From: Caldicoprobacter guelmensis
GTDB lineage: Bacteria; Bacillota; Clostridia; Caldicoprobacterales; Caldicoprobacteraceae
Length of the DNA: 64,000 nucleotides
Assembly: GCF_016908415.1 (NCBI RefSeq)
Contig: NZ_JAFBDW010000006.1
Coordinates: 65,084-129,083 of the forward strand
Direction of reading: 5' to 3'
In this document: positions 41,591 through 49,606 of the stretch, in pieces
How positions within the stretch are numbered: the first letter of the stretch is position 1
Layout: each line of letters opens with the position of its first letter
Translations under genes and position numbers: made by a program
The notes under the pieces: model-generated
The model's input: the letters and a program-made list of their open reading frames with translations, nothing else
Told to the model about the DNA's origin: nothing
The model's database searches: none

Positions 41591-41732
41591 TTGACTAAGA
41601 AGGATTTTTGAGAAAAATGGCGAATATTTTTATTACTAAGAAATTCGCAAAAATATTGAGGTCGATTAAGCGGAATTTATGCGAGGCTGGTACAATTAAA
41701 TTACATTTTTTTATTAACTTACTAAGAAATTC
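41591..41732 (+). promoter_or_regulatory. Repeated operator-like sites upstream of the ROK gene
   Basis: TTACTAAGAAATTC occurs at 41633-41646 and again at 41719-41732, and a weaker TTGACTAAGAAGGATTT starts at 41591. The second copy extends to TAAGAA-A-TTCTTA, a 6-1-6 palindrome. The three copies lie in the 230-base gap before the ROK repressor gene and suggest autoregulation. Confidence 0.6.
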
Positions 41733-41799
41733 TTAAAAATAAGCATAAAAACCTTGCAGTATATTATTTAACCAGGGGCTTTTATAGGGGTGAAGTAGT

Positions 41800-42948
41800 T
41801 TGAAAAGTAGACATAATTTAAAGGAATTAAAAGAGAAGAATAAAAAGATAATCTTGAGCCTTTTGATCAAAAAAGGACCTTTATCCAGGACAGAGATTTC
41901 CCAATATACGGGCCTGAGTCAAACAGCTGTTTCGGACCTAGTTGAGGAACTGATGATGGATCATTTCATTAAAGAAATAGGACCGGGAGAATACACCGGT
42001 GGGAGAAGGCCCATATTATTGGATTTTAATGCTGAAAATGGCTATGTGGTAGGCATTAGAGTTGCAGAGAATAAAATTAACTCTGTGTTGTTTGACCTTA
42101 ACATGGGTAAAATTGCAGAAAAAGAGATCGCATTTGATTACTTTAGTAGTCATAACTTGCATAAGATTTTGATGAGGCATATCCTATCCTTAGAAAAAGA
42201 ACTCTGTGGTGATGATAAAAAAATACTTGGGGTTGGCATCTGTTTGGACAGTAATATGAAATTGCTCAATCCCAAAGCGATGTTGGACACTTCTATATCT
42301 GCTGAATTTATGTCTCTTGAGGAAGCATTGACGTTTGAGCTCGGTATTCCGGTGGTTAAAGAACAAGAAATTAACTTAAAAGCTATTGCTGAATATAGGC
42401 GTTTGAGTGGTGTTAATAATTTAGCGTATTTAGAAATAGATGATAATATCAAGGCTGGTGTTGTCATTAACGGTAAAGTGTTCGAGGGCGGTATAAATTT
42501 GGAGCATTTGATTATCGACAAGGATGGAGCCGAGTGCCCTGAAGGCCACAGGGGATGTTTAATCTCGCTTATATCGGCAAAAGCCATTATAAAGAAAGCT
42601 TTGATTATGATGATAGAAGAACATGTTGGAATTACAAGTTCTATTACTGACATAGGGGAATTAAATTTAGAAAATTTAAGTGGCTTTTTGAACGAGGCAA
42701 AGATAAGTAAGTTGACAAATGAAGTGGCTGGATATTTCAAAATTGCCCTTTTAAATTTAAAGAATTTGTTGAACATAAAGGCTTTTGTATTGGGAGGAAG
42801 GGTTCTGAACCTTTCAGGGTTGATTGATAGACTAAATTCTGGCTTGGAAGGGGTGATAATCAAAAAAACCAGCGTTAAACACGAGGATATTTTAAGAGAG
42901 GTTTCTAGGCTTTCACTCAAAAAACTTATTGATGTAAAAGGGGGATAA
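41800..42948 (+). CDS. ROK-family transcriptional regulator
   Basis: The 382-residue protein has an N-terminal MarR-like helix-turn-helix, KKGPLSRTEISQYTGLSQTAVSDLVEEL (residues ~26-55), followed by GGRRPILLDFN, and the ROK sugar-kinase-like fold. The ROK zinc motif is present as CPEGHRGC. The sugar-kinase catalytic DxGxT-type loop is not evident, so it acts as a sensor. XylR/NagC-like ROK regulators bind carbohydrates or derivatives. The TTG start follows AGGGGTG. The last base and the next gene are two bases apart, forming one operon that runs to 49062. Confidence 0.9.
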   Translation: MKSRHNLKELKEKNKKIILSLLIKKGPLSRTEISQYTGLSQTAVSDLVEELMMDHFIKEIGPGEYTGGRRPILLDFNAENGYVVGIRVAENKINSVLFDLNMGKIAEKEIAFDYFSSHNLHKILMRHILSLEKELCGDDKKILGVGICLDSNMKLLNPKAMLDTSISAEFMSLEEALTFELGIPVVKEQEINLKAIAEYRRLSGVNNLAYLEIDDNIKAGVVINGKVFEGGINLEHLIIDKDGAECPEGHRGCLISLISAKAIIKKALIMMIEEHVGITSSITDIGELNLENLSGFLNEAKISKLTNEVAGYFKIALLNLKNLLNIKAFVLGGRVLNLSGLIDRLNSGLEGVIIKKTSVKHEDILREVSRLSLKKLIDVKGG

Positions 42949-42950
42949 CG

Positions 42951-43628
42951 GTGAAATTATCACAAATGCTAAACAAAAATAAGATGACCCTTATTGTCAG
43001 TCTTCCACAAAACAGGACAGAGTTGGCAGAGGCCGCAGTAAGAGGAGGTGCTGATGCCCTAAAGGTTCATGCTAACGTTTTTCATCAAGCAAGTGGGAAT
43101 AGGTTTGGTAGCGTTTATGAGCAAAGAGAAGTATTCAAGGAATTGCTGGATAGCTTTGAGGTGCCAATAGGGCTTGTCCCAGGTGCACAGGTCTGTGCAA
43201 GTCAAGATGAACTCAAGTTAGCCGAACAGTTAGGTTTTAGTTTTTTGTCTGTGTTTGTTTTTCATATGCCGCTTTACATGCTTGAGACCAAGATGGATAA
43301 AATGCTTGCAATAAACGAATCCTACGATACTGCACACCTTAAAGTGCTCAATAAACTTGATGTGGACATCATAGAAGCAGATGTATTTTCTGATGACAAA
43401 AGAGAAAAAATTCACGTCTCTGACTTATTGAGGTTTGGTCGCATTGTTGAAAGTGTTGATAAACCCGTTGTTGTCCCCACTCAAAGGATCATAGAGCCCG
43501 ATGAAGTGAAATTTTTATATAAGTTGGGCATTAAAGGAATAATGATAGGGGCAATTGTAACGGGTAGTAGTCCAGACAGCATCGAACGTATAACAAGGCA
43601 ATTTAGGCAAGCTATTGATAGTTTATAA
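42951..43628 (+). CDS. TIM-barrel-like protein of unknown function
   Basis: The 225-residue protein shows the alternating strands of a small ribulose-phosphate-binding type TIM barrel: LIVSLPQNRTELAEAAVRGGADALKVHAN at the start and LGIKGIMIGAIVTGSSPDSI near the end, the latter like a phosphate-binding loop. It resembles GGGP synthase or NanE-like barrels only in outline, and I cannot assign a reaction. It begins two bases after the ROK gene. Homologues in catabolic operons of this sort might be aldolases or epimerases for the substrate; this is not shown. Confidence 0.55.
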   Translation: MKLSQMLNKNKMTLIVSLPQNRTELAEAAVRGGADALKVHANVFHQASGNRFGSVYEQREVFKELLDSFEVPIGLVPGAQVCASQDELKLAEQLGFSFLSVFVFHMPLYMLETKMDKMLAINESYDTAHLKVLNKLDVDIIEADVFSDDKREKIHVSDLLRFGRIVESVDKPVVVPTQRIIEPDEVKFLYKLGIKGIMIGAIVTGSSPDSIERITRQFRQAIDSL

Positions 43629-43655
43629 TTTTAGAATGGAGGAGGTAAAATTAAT

Positions 43656-44954
43656 ATGCAGGCTGTGTTAATATTGATTCTTTTCTTGGCGGTTGTAGCT
43701 TTGATGGTCACAAGAAAGTTACCCACATTGGTCGCTTTACCGGTTCTGGCAATTGGAATTGCTGCAATAGCAGGTGTACCGCTTAAAATGATTAATCCCG
43801 AAACAAAAGCTGATACTGGTCTTCTGGCACATATTATTGAGGGTGGAGCTACCAGGCTGGCTTCTGCATATGTGGCTGTGATGATTGCTGCGTGGCTGGG
43901 CCAAATAATGAATCAAACAGGTATTTCAAGAACTATAGTTAAAACGGCTGCTGAGCTGGGTGGGGATAGGCCTTTTATAATAACAGTGTTGGTAACTGCT
44001 GCTATAGCTTTGTTGTTTACCACAGTGGCGGGTCTTGGTGCTGTAATCATGATAGCAAGCATTGCGGTGCCAATACTGTTGTCTGTAGGAGTACCTCCCA
44101 TGGTGGCGGTTGCGACCTTTCTGTTTGGGATGGCTATAGGCCTGCAACTTAACATGTCGAATTGGTCATTTTATATCTCTGCTACAGGGGTAACCTTGGA
44201 TCAGATGAGAAGCTTTGCGTTAGTTCTTATGGCATTGACAGCGATAACTGCTCTTGTTTTCCTTATTGTAGAGTTTAAGCGACAGGGGCTAAAATTTACG
44301 TGGGCACAGAAAATGGAAACAGAAAAGGAGGATGCAGCCGAGAGAAAAGTAAACTTCTTCGCCCTGTTAACTCCCATTGTACCCATTATCTTTGTTTTAG
44401 TATTCAAATGGCCAATTATATCGTCTTTCTTGGCAGGAATCATTTACAGCATCATAACAACACAGAGGTCAATTAAAAATGCCCTAGGTGTTGTGATAAA
44501 GACAGCATATGATGGTGTGGCTGATTCGGCTCCTGCAGTACTTTTGATGATTGGTATAGGAATGCTGTTAAATTCTGTAATGCATCCATCAGTGGCAAAA
44601 AGCTTGGAACCAGCATTGAAGAACGTTATTCCTTCCACTCCCATCTTATATGTCGTTTTCTTCAGCGTGCTGGCACCTTTGGCACTATATAGAGGGCCGC
44701 TCAATCTGTGGGGTCTCGGAAGCGGCATAGCTGGACTGATTATAGGCTTGAAAGTTTTACCGCCTACCGCTGTGATGGGGGCTCTGCTTTCCACAGAAAG
44801 AATACAGGCAATAGGGGACCCTACTAATACGCATAATGTATGGTTAACCAACTATGTAGGCATTGACGTCAACAAGCTCCTCATTAAGTTGTTGCCGTAT
44901 ATATGGGCTTTGTCTGTTGCTGGTATAATTGCAGCAGCTATTATGTTCTTTTAA
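43656..44954 (+). CDS. Ion-transporter-superfamily permease
   Basis: The 432-residue protein is nearly all hydrophobic, with about 11-12 membrane segments, and shows two related halves of the citrate/gluconate/TRAP-large-subunit superfamily. Examples are FTTVAGLGAVIMIASIAVPILLS near residue 125 and GGPLNLWGLG-like residues LYRGPLNLWGLGSGIAGL near 350. A secondary carrier for an anionic compound is the best reading. AGGAGG precedes the ATG. It is in the middle of the ROK operon, so it probably imports the substrate that this operon degrades; which family it belongs to needs a profile search. Confidence 0.72.
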   Translation: MQAVLILILFLAVVALMVTRKLPTLVALPVLAIGIAAIAGVPLKMINPETKADTGLLAHIIEGGATRLASAYVAVMIAAWLGQIMNQTGISRTIVKTAAELGGDRPFIITVLVTAAIALLFTTVAGLGAVIMIASIAVPILLSVGVPPMVAVATFLFGMAIGLQLNMSNWSFYISATGVTLDQMRSFALVLMALTAITALVFLIVEFKRQGLKFTWAQKMETEKEDAAERKVNFFALLTPIVPIIFVLVFKWPIISSFLAGIIYSIITTQRSIKNALGVVIKTAYDGVADSAPAVLLMIGIGMLLNSVMHPSVAKSLEPALKNVIPSTPILYVVFFSVLAPLALYRGPLNLWGLGSGIAGLIIGLKVLPPTAVMGALLSTERIQAIGDPTNTHNVWLTNYVGIDVNKLLIKLLPYIWALSVAGIIAAAIMFF

Positions 44955-44965
44955 GGTTATGGCAA

Positions 44966-44994
44966 GAGGGGTTAAGGTATACCCTTAACCCCTC
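44966..44994 (+). other. Strong intra-operon hairpin
   Basis: GAGGGGTTAAGG-TATAC-CCTTAACCCCTC makes a perfect 12-bp stem between the permease gene and the next gene. No T-run follows, so it probably marks RNA processing or sets relative levels of the upstream and downstream genes. Confidence 0.6.
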
Positions 44995-45029
44995 ACTTAA
45001 AAGATGTATAACTTTAGGAGGCGAGAATA

Positions 45030-47177
45030 TTGAAGGTACGAATCGGAATAGATGTTGGAGGAACCTTTACAGATGCAGTTGCAATCGACAATGATACTTA
45101 TGAGCTGATTGGGACCGTCAAACTTCCTACAACGCACAACGCCAAAGAGGGCGTGGCTAAGGGTATAGTGGATGTGCTAAAGAAGTTGATGGAAGATTTT
45201 AATATAAAGCCTGAGGATGTGCTGTTTATAGCTCATGGCACTACGCAGGCTACCAATGCTTTGCTGGAAGGCGATGTAGTTCCTGTAGGCATAATTACTG
45301 CAGGAAAGGGCATTGAAGGCATAAAAGCCAGGAAAGATACAGAAATTGGTGATATAGAGCTGGCGCCAGGAAAAATTTTAAAGACATTCAATGAGTACGT
45401 TGAGATAGATGAAAATCTTGATTCAAAGATTGAGGATGTTTTGAGGAAACTGGCTTTTAAGGGTGTAGGAACAATTGTTGCAGCACAGGCTTTCTCAGTT
45501 GATGACCCTACTGTGGAAAAAAGGATAATGGAATTGGCAGAAAAGAACGGTTTTCCGGCAACGGCGACCCATGAGATAACCAAGCTTTACGGGCTTAAAA
45601 TAAGGACGCGCACTGCTGCCATAAATGGCTGTATTATGCCTAAAATGATAGAGACCGCCAATATGACCGAGGAGAGCGTAAAAAAGGCAGGTATAAAAGC
45701 GCAACTCATGATTATGAGATGTGATGGCGGTGTGATGGATATAGCAGAAGTGAAGAAAAGGCCTGTGCTTACCATCCTTTCTGGACCCGCTGCTGGTGTA
45801 GCAGGTGCTCTAATGTATGAAAAGATTTCGGACGGGATTTTCCTTGAGGTTGGCGGTACAAGTACTGATATTTCTGCTATAAAAAACGGCAAAGTGGTTG
45901 TTGATTATGCCGAGATAGGTGGGCATAAGACGTATATCAATTCTTTGGACGTAAGGACGGTTGGCATAGCGGGAGGTAGCATGGTTAGGCTGGGAGAGAA
46001 AGACATTGAAGATGTTGGCCCACGTAGCGCTCATATTGCTGGATTGCCTTATGCTGTGTATAGTGACCCTGAGGAGATTGTGGAGCCTCAGGTAGTGTAC
46101 ATTAAACCTAAAGAAGGAGATCCAGACAATTATATCGCTATAAAGAGTAAGAATGGCAAGATGTATGCGGTGACAGTATCGTGTGCTGCCAATATTTTAG
46201 GATATGTCAAGCCTGGGGATTATGCTCATGGAAATGTAGAAGCGGCAAGGAGAGCGTTTGAACCTATAGCAAAGAAGTTAAATAAAACAGTTGAGGAAGT
46301 TGCTAAAAGGATAATGGATATAGCGTGCAATAAAGTGGGTAAGGTCGTTGAGCAATTGTTGCTAGAATATGAAATGGACAAGGATATGACGGTGCTGGTG
46401 GGTGGAGGTGGTGGTTGTACTTCTATAGTGCCTTATCTTGCAGAAACGATGAAGATGAAATACAAGATAGCCAAAAATGCACAGGTAATCTCCACTATAG
46501 GAGTAGCGCTTGCAATGGTGAGGGAAACGGTAGAGAGAACCATTCCTAATCCCACCGAAAAGGATATATTAGCTGTAAGGAATGAAGCAAGGGAGGCTGT
46601 AATTAAGGCTGGGGCTTTGGAAAGCACAGTTGAAATATTTGTTGAAGTGGATGTACAAAGGAATATAGTGAGAGCTATTGCAACAGGGACCACAGAGCTG
46701 CGTTCCAAGGATGTATTAAAGAGAAACGTGACAGAAGAGGACATAATAAGGGTTGCATGCGATTCTTTGAGAGCAAATCCTTCTGATGTAAGAATAATAG
46801 CTTCCACAGGATATATGCATGTTGTCAAAGGTAAAGTAGAGCAAAAGAGATTTTTTGGCATCTTAACTAAAAGGATGGAACCGATAAGGGTAATAGATCA
46901 AGAAGGGGTTATAAGGCTTCAAAGGAACAATGGAAAGGTTTATGAAGCTACAGCAGGAAACTTGGAAAGCACGCTTGAACAGGTTTTGGACCAAACCATA
47001 TCTTATGGTGATGGGGGAGCTGAGATACCTGACTGTTTTTTGGTTTTATCAAACAGATTAGTGGATTTGTCAAGCCTCATAGACAAACAGCAGATTGTAT
47101 CGCTGGCAAGGGCGGAGGTAAACGGTGTTTCTGCCAATGAAAAGGTAATAATCATTTTAAGCAAAAGGGGTAGCTGA
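45030..47177 (+). CDS. Hydantoinase/oxoprolinase A-family ATPase, without a B subunit
   Basis: The 715-residue protein belongs to the HyuA/oxoprolinase family, ATP-dependent hydrolases of cyclic amides. The N-terminal Hydant_A domain starts RIGIDVGGTFTDAVAIDN, then AHGTTQATNALLEG; the second ASKHA-like part has LTILSGPAAGVAGA and FLEVGGTSTDISAI, with GGGGGCTSIVPYLAE. The C-terminal 170 residues, from about 545, are not clear to me. A HyuB-type partner normally follows but is absent, and the next gene is unrelated. The TTG start follows AGGAGGCG. Its substrate cannot be read from the sequence; the operon suggests a cyclic amide or related lactam. Confidence 0.86.
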   Translation: MKVRIGIDVGGTFTDAVAIDNDTYELIGTVKLPTTHNAKEGVAKGIVDVLKKLMEDFNIKPEDVLFIAHGTTQATNALLEGDVVPVGIITAGKGIEGIKARKDTEIGDIELAPGKILKTFNEYVEIDENLDSKIEDVLRKLAFKGVGTIVAAQAFSVDDPTVEKRIMELAEKNGFPATATHEITKLYGLKIRTRTAAINGCIMPKMIETANMTEESVKKAGIKAQLMIMRCDGGVMDIAEVKKRPVLTILSGPAAGVAGALMYEKISDGIFLEVGGTSTDISAIKNGKVVVDYAEIGGHKTYINSLDVRTVGIAGGSMVRLGEKDIEDVGPRSAHIAGLPYAVYSDPEEIVEPQVVYIKPKEGDPDNYIAIKSKNGKMYAVTVSCAANILGYVKPGDYAHGNVEAARRAFEPIAKKLNKTVEEVAKRIMDIACNKVGKVVEQLLLEYEMDKDMTVLVGGGGGCTSIVPYLAETMKMKYKIAKNAQVISTIGVALAMVRETVERTIPNPTEKDILAVRNEAREAVIKAGALESTVEIFVEVDVQRNIVRAIATGTTELRSKDVLKRNVTEEDIIRVACDSLRANPSDVRIIASTGYMHVVKGKVEQKRFFGILTKRMEPIRVIDQEGVIRLQRNNGKVYEATAGNLESTLEQVLDQTISYGDGGAEIPDCFLVLSNRLVDLSSLIDKQQIVSLARAEVNGVSANEKVIIILSKRGS

Positions 47178-47179
47178 AA

Positions 47180-47713
47180 TTGGTACCGTCTGTGTTTTTA
47201 GAGAAGCATGAATTGATTGAGCAGGAATTAAAAATGGACTTGTATTATGATAGAATAGCCTCAAGCTCGCTGATGGAGGAGTTGGCAGAATTAGCATGGA
47301 CAAGGGGAATTGAGCAAGGCAAGAGATTAAAAGGAAATGATATAAATGAGTTGATATTGAGTCATGGGATAAAGGTTGAAGTTGATGAGTTAATGTATAG
47401 TTTCAAATATGCAATATTTAGCACTTGTGCGATAAACAGCAGAACTATTACATTGTATAAGAGAAATATACAGCAGGTTTTTATACCTTTAATTCCCGAT
47501 AAATATTCGCAGTGGAAAGACTATGAGAAAGCCATAAGTCTATTTTTGTGCCATGAATATTTTCATTTTCTTGAAGCTAATTGTATAGGGTGGACAAGTG
47601 CCATTAAGAAAATTGATGTCAGGTTTGGCCTTATAAAGCTTAAAAGGGAGCTTAAGGCTTTGAGTGAGATTGCAGCACATGCTTTTGTCAAAGAATTTTA
47701 CAATATATGGTAA
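47180..47713 (+). CDS. HEYFH-motif protein, possible metallopeptidase
   Basis: The 177-residue protein contains CHEYFHFLEANCIGW near residues 115-130, an H-E-x-x-H zinc-peptidase signature with a Glu 3 residues after the second His. ImmA/IrrE-like and other small metallopeptidases have such sites. The N-terminal part is helical with ELAWTRGIEQGKRLKG, which lacks a recognised fold. It starts with TTG two bases after the hydantoinase-type gene and overlaps the FAD gene region, so it is within the operon. Whether it is an enzyme, a regulator-cleaving peptidase or a maturation factor is open. Confidence 0.5.
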   Translation: MVPSVFLEKHELIEQELKMDLYYDRIASSSLMEELAELAWTRGIEQGKRLKGNDINELILSHGIKVEVDELMYSFKYAIFSTCAINSRTITLYKRNIQQVFIPLIPDKYSQWKDYEKAISLFLCHEYFHFLEANCIGWTSAIKKIDVRFGLIKLKRELKALSEIAAHAFVKEFYNIW

Positions 47714-47724
47714 GAGGTGATAGT

Positions 47725-49062
47725 ATGGATAAATACGATGTGGCCGTTATTGGTGGTGGCGTATCCGGTGCAGTGGCAGCAATCGCTGCAGCGAGGGCGG
47801 GTGCCAAGACGCTTTTGGTTGAGCGGTATGGGTTTGTAGGGGGTTCACTGACCAACATGGGCGTTGGCCCCATGATGACATTCCATGCAGGTCAAAGGCA
47901 GGTGATAAAGGGTATACCCCAGGAAATAGTTGATAGGCTTGTTGAATTAGGAGGAAGTCCCGGACACGTCGTTGACACAACGGGATTTGTAAGCACCGTC
48001 ACACCGTTTAACCCTGAGATGTTGAAATACGTGCTGGAGAATATGCTGCTTGAAAGCGGGGTATCACTTTTGTATCACAGCTTCATGTTCGGAGTGGAGA
48101 TGGATGGTCCATGCATTAAATCAGTACAGGTAGTAAATAAGTCAGGGAAGGGCAATATTGAAGCAAAAGTGTACATCGATGCAACGGGAGATGCCGACCT
48201 TGCTGCCCGAAGCGGTGTGGATTATTTGATGGGGAGAGAAAAGGATCATTTGACTCAACCGATGACCATGAACGTGAGGATTGGGAATGTAGATATAGAT
48301 GCCATAAAAGATTACATGCTTAAAAATCCGGCCGAATTTAGAATGATAGCTCAAGATGAAATTAAAAATGCCAGGAGGTTGTCGGTTAACGGTTTTTATT
48401 CTATCTTAAATGAGGCTAAGAAAAAAGGGGAAATAAGTTTTGAGCGGGATATGGTATTGTTCTTTGAAACTAACACTCCTGGTGAAGTCATAGTCAACAT
48501 GACAAGGGTACAGAGGTTAAACGGTACCAGTGCCAAAGATTTAACCTGTGCAGAGATTGTTGGCAGAAGGCAGGCTGTGGAAGTGTACAATTTCTTGAGG
48601 AAGAGAATACCTGGTTTTAGAAATTCTATCTTGCTCTCTACCGGCCCTCAGATTGGGGTGAGGGAGACTAGAAAAATAATCGGTGAGTATGTACTGACTG
48701 CTGAGGACTTAATAAATAACAGGAAATTTGAAGATTGCATTGCCAAAGGGGGGTATCCTGTGGACATACATTCCCCTGACAGTGCGAATGTGGTGTACAT
48801 GCATTTGAAGGAAGGCACAGACTATGATATACCCTACAGGTGCTTATACAGCAGAAAAGTGAGCAATCTGCTTGTGGCAGGAAGGTGCATATCATCAACC
48901 CATGAAGCGAATGCCGCAGTGAGGGTATCGCCCATTGCTATGGCGACGGGGCAGGCTGCTGGAGTGGCTGCCAGCATTGCTGCTTTAAACAGCATAGCTC
49001 CTTGGGAGGTGGATATAAATATCTTAAGGGGTATATTGATTGAGCAGGGCGCATGTGTATGA
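47725..49062 (+). CDS. FAD-dependent oxidoreductase (FAD_oxidored family)
   Basis: The 445-residue protein begins DKYDVAVIGGGVSGAVAAIA, a Rossmann GxGxxG site for FAD, and then VERYGFVGGSLTNMGVGP, which is characteristic of the FAD_oxidored family. A second FAD contact, ATGDADLAAR, lies near 160, and SRKVSNLLVAGRCISSTHEANAAVRVSP near the C-terminus is the family's conserved block (residues ~375-402). It would oxidise a small substrate. ATG 47725 is preferred because AGAGGTGAT lies just before it. It is the last gene of the ROK operon, which implies a joint pathway with the hydantoinase-like ATPase. Confidence 0.87.
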   Translation: MDKYDVAVIGGGVSGAVAAIAAARAGAKTLLVERYGFVGGSLTNMGVGPMMTFHAGQRQVIKGIPQEIVDRLVELGGSPGHVVDTTGFVSTVTPFNPEMLKYVLENMLLESGVSLLYHSFMFGVEMDGPCIKSVQVVNKSGKGNIEAKVYIDATGDADLAARSGVDYLMGREKDHLTQPMTMNVRIGNVDIDAIKDYMLKNPAEFRMIAQDEIKNARRLSVNGFYSILNEAKKKGEISFERDMVLFFETNTPGEVIVNMTRVQRLNGTSAKDLTCAEIVGRRQAVEVYNFLRKRIPGFRNSILLSTGPQIGVRETRKIIGEYVLTAEDLINNRKFEDCIAKGGYPVDIHSPDSANVVYMHLKEGTDYDIPYRCLYSRKVSNLLVAGRCISSTHEANAAVRVSPIAMATGQAAGVAASIAALNSIAPWEVDINILRGILIEQGACV

Positions 49063-49267
49063 CAGTAGGCTCAGCCAATTTCCCCAACTCTTAATTATAA
49101 TGTGCCTGTTTAAGCTGGGACCGCTTGAACTTGGAAAATCCATCCATAGAGTGTGAGTTTTGTGGCAAATATTCTTAAAGAGCAAGATAAGGCATAAAAT
49201 AGTAGGCACAAGGTGTGCCTTGACTGCTTTGGGGAGCAAAAATAGGTTTTTAGGTTTTTTACCCCTA

Positions 49268-49297
49268 TTGACAAATGTGAAGTTTGAAGTATATAAT
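49268..49297 (+). promoter_or_regulatory. Promoter of tRNA-Val
   Basis: TTGACA (49268-49273) and TATAAT (49292-49297), 18 bases apart and both perfect, lie 26 bases before the tRNA. The preceding stretch 49063-49267 shows no gene. Confidence 0.88.
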
Positions 49298-49323
49298 ATC
49301 ATCGTAAAGTTTAATAGGGGGGC

Positions 49324-49399
49324 GGGACCTTAGCTCAGCTGGGAGAGCGCCACACTCACATTGTGGAGGCCACTGGTTCGAGTCCAGTAGGTCCCACCA
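49324..49399 (+). tRNA. tRNA-Val (anticodon CAC)
   Basis: The 76-base sequence folds as a full cloverleaf: acceptor GGGACCT/AGGTCCC, D-arm GCTC...GAGC, anticodon stem CCACA/TGTGG with loop CTCACAT giving anticodon CAC (reads GTG), T-arm ACTGG/CCAGT around TTCGAGT. The discriminator is A and CCA is encoded. A terminator follows ten bases later, so it is a single-gene unit. Confidence 0.97.
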
Positions 49400-49409
49400 G
49401 TGAAATCTA

Positions 49410-49443
49410 AACCTTCGGGAAAAGGCCGAAGGTTTTTTGTTTT
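49410..49443 (+). terminator. tRNA-Val terminator
   Basis: AACCTTCGG-GAAAAGG-CCGAAGGTT followed by TTTTGTTTTT. Confidence 0.93.
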
Positions 49444-49606
49444 TATGGGACTATAGTGTGTTTCCCTATTGATCTGCATCTTCAAGTTCACATTCCAGTT
49501 TGCCTTGTCAATATACGCATAAATAATTTTTGAGGTGCCATAATAGGTTTTAGGTTATCACAAGTGGCAGTTTAAAACGCAGGCACTCTGAAAAGGTGTG
49601 GGGCAC

